In this document: piece by piece, positions 59,256 to 64,000 of the stretch
How the letters are laid out: each line of letters opens with the position of its first letter
Numbering within the stretch: position 1 is the stretch's first letter
Assembly (NCBI GenBank): GCA_021324575.1
Contig: JAJPIW010000034.1
Span: 1 to 64,000 of the forward strand
Source: Intrasporangiaceae bacterium
Lineage (GTDB): Bacteria; Actinomycetota; Actinomycetes; Actinomycetales; Dermatophilaceae
DNA length: 64,000 nt
Direction: 5' to 3'
Translations under genes and position numbers: made by a program
Notes under the pieces: generated by a model
Seen by the model: the letters and a program-made list of their open reading frames with translations, nothing else
The model's database searches: none
What the model was told of the DNA's origin: nothing

Positions 59256-60479
59256 TCAGGAGAGGCGTTCGTAGATGATCGCCATGCCCTGGCCGCCGCC
59301 GACACACATCGTCTCGAGGCCGAACTGCAGGTCGCGCTCCTGGAGCGAGTGCAGCAGGGTCGTCGTGATCCGGGCGCCGGTCGAGCCGAACGGGTGGCCG
59401 AGCGCGATCGCGCCGCCGTTGACGTTGAGCTTGTCGAAGTCCATGCGGAGGTCGTCCGCGGAGGGCAGCACCTGCGCGGCGAACGCCTCGTTGATCTCGT
59501 AGAGGTCCATGTCGCCGATCGACATGCCGGCCCGGGCCAGCGCCTGGCGGGACGCCCCGACCGGACCGAGGCCCATGATCTCCGGGGACAGCCCGGTGAC
59601 GCCGGTGGACACGACCCGGGCGATCGGGGTGAGCCCGAGCTCGTTGGCCTTGATGTCGCTCATGACGACCACGGCGGCGGCGCCGTCGTTGAGGGGGCAG
59701 CAGTTGCCGGCCGTGATGGTGCCGTTCTCGCGGAACACCGGTTTGAGGCCGGACACCGACTCGAGGGTGACCCCGGCGCGGGGGCCGTCGTCGGTGCTGA
59801 CCAGCGAACCGTCGGGCAAGGTGACCGGGCTGATCTCGCGGGCGAAGAAGCCGTCGGCGATGGCCTTCTCGGCACGGTTCTGGGAGGAGACGCCCCACTC
59901 GTCCTGGCGGGCGCGGGAGACCCCGCGGGAGGTCGCGACGTTCTCGGCGGTCTGGCCCATGGACAGGTAGACGTCGGGGATGAGGCCGTCCTCGCGCGGG
60001 TCGTGCCAGGTGTCGTTGGTCGTGGCCATCTCCACGGCGCGGGCCTGGGCGTCGGCGAACGCGGGGTTCTGGTCGTCTCCGGCCGAGCCACCGGCGCCGG
60101 CCCAGCTCGTGTACTGGGAGACGCACTCGACGCCGCCGGAGATGAACACATCGCCCTCGCCGGCCTTGATCGCGTGGGCCGCCATCCGGGTCGTCTGGAC
60201 CGAGGAGGCGCAGAACCGGTTGATCGTGGAGGCCGGCAGGTGGTCGTAGCCCGCCAGCACCGCGATGACCCGCGCCATGTTGGAGCCCTGCCGGCCGCTC
60301 GGCTCCGCGCAGCCCCAGTAGAGGTCCTCGACGAGCGTCGGGTCCAGGCCGGGGACCTTGGCGAGCAGCGCCGAGATGACCTGGACCGACAGGTCGTCCG
60401 GGCGAACGTCCTTGAGTGACCCCTTGAAGGCCCGCCCGATGGGGGTCCGGGCAGTGGCGACGATGACGGCTTCGGGCAC
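59256..60479 (-). CDS. Acetyl-CoA C-acyltransferase (thiolase)
   Basis: 407 residues. Catalyses thiolytic cleavage of 3-ketoacyl-CoA or condensation of acyl-CoAs. The nucleophile is Cys90 in INRFCASSVQTTRMA. The second conserved region is INEAFAAQVL, the His is in GGAIALGHPFGSTGARI, and the acid-base Cys is in MCVGGGQGMAI near the end. N-terminal VIVATARTPIGRAFKG is typical. GTG start with GAGGAG nine bases upstream. No other beta-oxidation genes are adjacent. Confidence 0.95.
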   Translation of the reverse strand: MPEAVIVATARTPIGRAFKGSLKDVRPDDLSVQVISALLAKVPGLDPTLVEDLYWGCAEPSGRQGSNMARVIAVLAGYDHLPASTINRFCASSVQTTRMAAHAIKAGEGDVFISGGVECVSQYTSWAGAGGSAGDDQNPAFADAQARAVEMATTNDTWHDPREDGLIPDVYLSMGQTAENVATSRGVSRARQDEWGVSSQNRAEKAIADGFFAREISPVTLPDGSLVSTDDGPRAGVTLESVSGLKPVFRENGTITAGNCCPLNDGAAAVVVMSDIKANELGLTPIARVVSTGVTGLSPEIMGLGPVGASRQALARAGMSIGDMDLYEINEAFAAQVLPSADDLRMDFDKLNVNGGAIALGHPFGSTGARITTTLLHSLQERDLQFGLETMCVGGGQGMAIIYERLS

Positions 60480-60541
60480 GGGAAGTTCTCCTCGGGGTCG
60501 TGGCAGCGCTCGACGGTGAGCCTGCGCCTACCTGCCTTGAT

Positions 60542-60567
60542 CGTATGCCGGGAGCGTGCGGCATACG
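60542..60567 (-). terminator. Hairpin made from two copies of the over-represented heptamer
   Basis: Arms cgtatgccg (60542-60550) and cggcatacg (60559-60567) with an 8-base loop, located after the stop of the SGNH hydrolase gene (-) and before the thiolase start. No T-run. The arms are the genome-wide GTATGCC/GGCATAC word, as in the rplY terminator. Confidence 0.55.
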
Positions 60568-60595
60568 GTGTGGGCTTGGTCTCCCCGGCCGAGGT

Positions 60596-61687
60596 TCAGG
60601 TGAGGGTCTCGGTCGGCGCGTCCGCGTCGGACCGGGCGTCGGCGTCGGACCGGGCGCCGTCGTCGACGCCCTCGCGGACGGGCGGCTCGGCGGCGAGGGC
60701 GGGAGTCTGGCGACGACGCAGGAGTACGGCCCAGCGACCTCGCGGCCCCCGGTCCTGGCCGCCGATAGCGGTCGCGCTGACCTCGGTGCCCGGCTCGCGG
60801 ACGGCCTGGCCGGCGGCGACTGCGACCGGGCCGACGCCCTCGCCGCGGCGCCACTCCGGCGGCCGGTCGCCGGTGTCGTGGCCCCACACGCCGAGCGCGG
60901 CGCAGACGCTGGGCAGCAGCGCGGCGGCCGCGCGCGCGTAGCCGGCCGCCGACGGGTGGAACTGGTCGCGGCTGAACATCTCCTGGGGCCGGCTCGCGAA
61001 CTCGGGCCCGAGCAGGTCGCCGAGGGAGACCGTGCGACCACCGGCCTCGACGACAGCGACGGTCTGGGCGGCGGCGAGGTCGCGGCTCCAGCGCCGCATG
61101 AGGAGGCGAAGCGGCTGGGCGACCGGCTGGAGGGTGCCCAGGTCGGGGCAGGTGCCGACGACGACCTCGCACCCCAGGGCGCGGAGCCGGCGGACCGTGG
61201 CGTCGAGGTGCCGGATCGAGGTGGCGCGGTCGGTCCGATGGGTGACGTCGTTGGCGCCGATCATGATGACGGCGACCTCGGGGACGAGCCCCTCCTCGAG
61301 GACGTTGGCGAGCTGCCCGACCATCCCGGCGGTCTCGGCGCCGACGACGGCGACGTTGGTGAGCCGCACCGGGCGGCTGGTCAGGGCAGCGACCCCGCTG
61401 GCGATGATCGCCCCGACGGTCTGGGACGGCTGGTCGGCGCCCATGCCGGCGGCCGAGGAGTCGCCGAGGACGAGGAACTCGATCGGCCGCCCGGGCCCGG
61501 CACCATAGACGCCGTTGTCGTCGGGCGAGCCGTCGAAGGGCGCGCCCACGATCCGCCGGGCGATGATCGCCTCGGCCTTGATGACGCCGTAGCCGATCGC
61601 GCCGAGCGCCGTCGCGGCAGCCGCAACCCCACCCCCGCCGTATGCCGCGGTGGCAGCAATCTTCTGAGCACGCCGTGCGCGTGACAT
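60596..61687 (-). CDS. SGNH/GDSL hydrolase family protein, membrane-anchored
   Basis: 363 residues. N-terminal hydrophobic stretch (AATAAYGGGGVAAAATALGAIGYGVIKA), then block I FLVLGDSSAAGMGAD with the nucleophile Ser, block III VAVIMIGANDVTH, and block V FSRDQFHPSAAGYARAA with the catalytic Asp/His. It probably acts as an esterase or lipase on the outer face. The C-terminal about 70 residues are disordered, rich in Arg/Ala/Asp. AAGGAG precedes ATG 61687. Confidence 0.9.
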   Translation of the reverse strand: MSRARRAQKIAATAAYGGGGVAAAATALGAIGYGVIKAEAIIARRIVGAPFDGSPDDNGVYGAGPGRPIEFLVLGDSSAAGMGADQPSQTVGAIIASGVAALTSRPVRLTNVAVVGAETAGMVGQLANVLEEGLVPEVAVIMIGANDVTHRTDRATSIRHLDATVRRLRALGCEVVVGTCPDLGTLQPVAQPLRLLMRRWSRDLAAAQTVAVVEAGGRTVSLGDLLGPEFASRPQEMFSRDQFHPSAAGYARAAAALLPSVCAALGVWGHDTGDRPPEWRRGEGVGPVAVAAGQAVREPGTEVSATAIGGQDRGPRGRWAVLLRRRQTPALAAEPPVREGVDDGARSDADARSDADAPTETLT

Positions 61688-61872
61688 CGTGCGCTCCTTC
61701 TGGTCCCCGGCCGATGTTCCTTCGTACCAGAACGTGCCGGGCCGGTGTTCCTGTTCCGCGCCGAAACCCGCAGAGGCTCCATGGCAACCGCACAGGGACT
61801 GCACAAGGTACGCCCTCAACGTGGGGACCAGCTCAGGCGGGCAGGCCCGCCACCCCGACCGAGGAGACTCCG

Positions 61873-62175
61873 ATGACCACCAGGACCCGCGCACTCACCA
61901 AGGCCCGCGCCGCGACGGCGGGTGCCGTCCTCGCCGCCGCCGTGCTCACCGGCGGGGTCGCCATCCACCTGGCCGAGGCCTCCACCACCACGACGACGGC
62001 GAGCGTGTCCACCGGCGGCTCGTCCTCGTCCTCGTCCTCATCCGGCAGCGGGTCGGGCAGCTCGAGCAGCTCGAGCAGCTCCGACACCTCGAGCAGCTCC
62101 TCGGGCTCGTTCGGGACGACCTCCGGCGTCAGCTCCAGCAGCGACAGCGCCCAGACGACCACGAGCGGTTCCTGA
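61873..62175 (+). CDS. Small exported Ser/Thr-rich protein
   Basis: 100 residues. Signal peptide (TRALTKARAATAGAVLAAAVLTGGVAIHLAEA), then about 65 residues that are almost entirely Ser, Gly and Thr (STGGSSSSSSSSGSGSGSSS...). GAGGAGA precedes the ATG. It is five bases upstream of apbE, so probably the first gene of the redox operon. I looked for the flavinylation motif recognised by ApbE (a TGA-S/T core) and found none, so its role is unclear; a glycosylated surface stub is possible. Confidence 0.75.
   Translation: MTTRTRALTKARAATAGAVLAAAVLTGGVAIHLAEASTTTTTASVSTGGSSSSSSSSGSGSGSSSSSSSSDTSSSSSGSFGTTSGVSSSSDSAQTTTSGS
62021..62112 (+). repeat. Serine-codon microsatellite (agctcgagc / tcctcg units)
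   Basis: Short tandem units (tcctcgtcctcg, then agctcgagcagctcgagc) encode the poly-Ser region of the small exported protein. Such tracts change length by slippage, so the protein may vary between strains. Confidence 0.7.
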
Positions 62176-62180
62176 TCGTC

Positions 62181-63245
62181 ATGACTGCAACCACCGTGGC
62201 TCCAGGTACGGCCGTTGCAGGCCCGACCTCGGCAACGTTCCGGGCCATCGGCACGAACCACCGGATCCTCGTCACCGAGCCGGGCGTACTCATCGAGGCG
62301 GTCGCGCTCACCAAGGAGCACCTCGCCGAGCTCGACCTCGCGGTGTCCCGGTTCCGCCCCGACTCCGAGGTCAGCCGGCTGGCCGCGCGAGCGGCAACGG
62401 GCGACACCTGGTGCTTCGCCTCGCCGCTCCTCGCCGACCACGTCATCATGGCGCTGCGCGCAGCCCGGCTCTCCGCCGGGCTGGTCGACCCCACCGTGGG
62501 GTCCGCGCTCGTCGCCAACGGCTACGACGCCGACCTGTCGGTCGTCCGGGCCCGGCGTGGGATCGCCCCGACCGGCGCCATAGCCGGAGCGGGGGCCGGA
62601 GCGGGAGCGGGAGCGGAATTCCGGGCCGCACCCGGCGCGCCCGTCGGACCGTCCCCCGCCGTGCCGGGGTGGCAGCGGGTCTTCCTGGACGAGCGGACCC
62701 AACGACTGAGCACTCCGCGCGGCATACTCCTCGACTTCGGAGCCACCGCGAAGGCGCGTGCGGCCGACAGCATCGCCGCCCTCCTCGCGGGGCGCCTTCC
62801 CGGCGGCTTCCTCGTCAACCTCGGCGGCGACATCGCGGTGAGTGGCGTGGTCCCGGACGGTGGCTGGCGGATCGGTGTCGAGGCGGCCGACGGCGACATC
62901 CGGCAGGTCGTGACCTCCACCGGTCAGGCGATGGCCACGTCGTCGACCCGGCTGCGGACCTGGACCGCGGCTGACGGCGAGGTGCACCACCACATCGTCG
63001 ACCCGAGAACCGGCCGGACAGCCCGCTCGCCCTGGGCGCAGGTCACCTGCGTCGCCGTCAGCGCGCTGGAGGCCAACACCGCATCGACCGCAGCCATCGT
63101 GCTCGCGGAGGCAGCGCCGGGCTGGCTGGAGGCGCACGGCATACCGGCTCGTCTGGACCATCTCGACGGCTCGGTGACCTGCACGCCCGGCTGGCCCGAC
63201 CCGGCCGATCGTCACTGCGGTGAGACTGCGCGGGAGAACCGGTGA
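62181..63245 (+). CDS. FAD:protein FMN transferase (ApbE family)
   Basis: 354 residues. Transfers FMN covalently to Ser/Thr of target proteins, usually outside the membrane. RAIGTNHRILVTE, LAELDLAVSRFRPDSEVSRL, LVDPTVGSAL, ILLDFGATAKARAADSIAALL, GGFLVNLGGDIAVSG and VHHHIVDPRTGRTARSPW (metal/FAD-binding His) are all recognisable. A low-complexity insertion AGAGAGAGAGAE (bases about 62577-62620) separates two core segments. No signal peptide is evident, unlike many ApbE proteins. It overlaps the next gene by one base (TGATG). Confidence 0.93.
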   Translation: MTATTVAPGTAVAGPTSATFRAIGTNHRILVTEPGVLIEAVALTKEHLAELDLAVSRFRPDSEVSRLAARAATGDTWCFASPLLADHVIMALRAARLSAGLVDPTVGSALVANGYDADLSVVRARRGIAPTGAIAGAGAGAGAGAEFRAAPGAPVGPSPAVPGWQRVFLDERTQRLSTPRGILLDFGATAKARAADSIAALLAGRLPGGFLVNLGGDIAVSGVVPDGGWRIGVEAADGDIRQVVTSTGQAMATSSTRLRTWTAADGEVHHHIVDPRTGRTARSPWAQVTCVAVSALEANTASTAAIVLAEAAPGWLEAHGIPARLDHLDGSVTCTPGWPDPADRHCGETARENR

Positions 63246-63808
63246 TGAACGAGATCCTCTGGTACTCCTCACGTGCCACCGGCATCGCGAGCATCGTGCT
63301 GCTGACCGCGGTGCTCGCCCTCGGCATGGTGACGAGCGGCCGACGCCGCACCCAGGGTGACCGAGCCACCGTGGTCATGGCGCTGCACCGCTGGCTCTCG
63401 CTGGGGATGCTGACCTTCCTCCTCGCCCATATCGCCACCGCCGTCGCCGAGACGTACGTGTCGATCGACCTCGTCTCGGCCCTCGTGCCGTTCACCTCGG
63501 GGTACGCGACCGTGTGGGTGGGCCTGGGCACCCTCGCCTGCGACCTGCTCCTTGCCATCGGCGTGACGTCCTGGTTCCGGCCGCGGATCAAGGAGCCGAC
63601 GTGGAAGGCGGTGCACCTGCTCAGCTATGCGATGTGGCCCATCGCCGTCGTCCACGGCCTCGCCCTCGGCACGTCCGGTGAGCCGGTCCTGCGCGGGATC
63701 ACCGTGCTCTGTGGTGCGGTGGGGCTCGGGTTCGCCGGCTGGCGCGTCGTGACCAGCCATCAGGACCGCGACCGCCGCGAAGCCGTACTCGCCCAGGAGT
63801 GGTCATGA
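63245..63808 (+). CDS. Ferric-reductase-like transmembrane protein (b-type cytochrome fold)
   Basis: 187 residues with about five or six helices. The His residues expected to bind heme occur in paired positions: ALHRWLSLGMLTFLLAHIATAV and WKAVHLLSYAMWPIAVVHGLAL, the ferric reductase-like pattern. It starts WYSSRATGIASIVLLTAVLALG. It should pass electrons across the membrane for ApbE-flavinylated partners. GTG 63242 is an alternative start. Operon with apbE and the NuoF-like gene (four-base overlap downstream). Confidence 0.85.
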   Translation: MNEILWYSSRATGIASIVLLTAVLALGMVTSGRRRTQGDRATVVMALHRWLSLGMLTFLLAHIATAVAETYVSIDLVSALVPFTSGYATVWVGLGTLACDLLLAIGVTSWFRPRIKEPTWKAVHLLSYAMWPIAVVHGLALGTSGEPVLRGITVLCGAVGLGFAGWRVVTSHQDRDRREAVLAQEWS

Positions 63809-64000
63809 CCATCCTCGACGGGCTAGCGGCCGCCGGCCTGACCGGCCGCGGGGGCGCCGCCTTCCGCACGGCGATCAAGGTGCGGGCCGCCCACCACAAC
63901 GGTGCGGACCTCATCGTCAACGCCTGCGACGGCGAGGTCGGTGCCGCCAAGGACGGGTGGGTCGTCGCGCACCACCTGGACGAGCTGGTCCGCGGTGCGG
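63805..64000 (+). CDS. NuoF/RnfC-like flavoprotein, 5' part only
   Basis: 65 codons before the window ends. LAAAGLTGRGGAAFRTAIKVRAA matches the start of the NADH-quinone oxidoreductase 51-kDa/RnfC FMN-binding fold (LTGRGGAxFPTxxKW), and LIVNACDGEVGAAKD corresponds to the following nucleotide-binding segment (usually NxxEGEPGxxKDR). The canonical EGEPG is DGEVG here. Likely the electron input module for the ferric-reductase-like protein. ATG start overlapping the upstream stop (ATGA). Confidence 0.8.
   Translation, partial: MTILDGLAAAGLTGRGGAAFRTAIKVRAAHHNGADLIVNACDGEVGAAKDGWVVAHHLDELVRGA

Noticed and set aside
58858-61041. 727-codon minus-strand frame over the thiolase and SGNH regions
   Set aside because: Arg/Pro/Ser-rich frame antisense to or out of phase with clear genes on both strands.
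62021-62112. CRISPR-like array in the Ser-rich gene
   Set aside because: Units are only 6-9 bases, in frame with serine codons, with no unique spacers and no cas genes nearby.
61873-62175. Ser-rich protein as a standard ApbE substrate
   Set aside because: No TGA-S/T flavinylation core could be seen in its sequence; only the genomic position suggests it.

Overview
The window is high-GC DNA (about 70% G+C by eye) from an actinobacterium. The gene order prs - rplY - pth ... mfd - mazG ... eno - ftsB-like - DUF501 - ppx, the many GTG starts, the 4-base ATGA/GTGA stop-start overlaps and the several leaderless-looking starts all fit this phylum. A strongly over-represented heptamer (GTATGCC / GGCATAC) and the general protein style suggest the family Intrasporangiaceae; that family-level assignment is inference.

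Layout. (1) 1-4230: housekeeping block with the 3' end of prs, a duplicated terminator, a CGNR zinc-finger protein facing away from an EamA exporter, a possible small ORF, rplY (L25/Ctc) with a perfect 17-bp terminator hairpin, and pth. (2) 4231-44961: a roughly 40-kb exopolysaccharide locus lying between pth and mfd, which are close neighbours in many bacteria. It holds an initiating phosphoglycosyltransferase, two hexapeptide acyltransferases, a TolB-like protein and MFS transporter, and a 2192-residue secreted multidomain DUF4082 protein. An eight-gene operon follows (Gfo/Idh dehydrogenase, SDR, two DegT aminotransferases, flippase, three glycosyltransferases). Next come a four-gene minus-strand cassette (acyl carrier protein, PLP decarboxylase, AMP ligase, GNAT), further glycosyltransferases, a polysaccharide deacetylase, an O-antigen-ligase/polymerase-like protein, two short Wzz-like proteins, a second DUF4082 protein with a beta-helix-like tail, an endonuclease/exonuclease/phosphatase-family membrane protein, and a nucleotidyltransferase / HPr-kinase-like / PqqD-like set beside a Tat-exported LAYTG-anchored small protein. 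(3) 45025-56874: housekeeping resumes with mfd, a lipoprotein, mazG, psuK-psuG, a SigE-type sigma factor with a membrane partner, eno, a FtsB/DivIC-like protein, DUF501 and ppx/gppA. (4) 57036-64000: TetR regulator, a class-I tRNA with anticodon UAA, a YccA/Bax inhibitor-like protein, thiolase, SGNH hydrolase, and the start of a redox cluster (Ser-rich exported protein, ApbE, ferric-reductase-like membrane protein, NuoF/RnfC-like protein running off the window).

How the genes fit together. The polysaccharide locus looks Wzx/Wzy-like: the sugar transferase starts the lipid-linked unit, the Gfo/Idh-aminotransferase-acyltransferase genes make N-acylated amino sugars, glycosyltransferases build the repeat, the flippase exports it, the O-antigen-ligase-like protein polymerises or transfers it, and the Wzz-like proteins set length. 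The two secreted DUF4082 proteins and the LAYTG wall protein are candidates for matrix or surface partners. The most novel-looking parts are the ACP/decarboxylase/ligase/GNAT cassette, which could make and attach an aminoacyl decoration, and the PqqD/HprK/nucleotidyltransferase/LAYTG set. The second is tied to the giant DUF4082 gene by a shared twin CTTTAC site at almost the same distance from both start codons.
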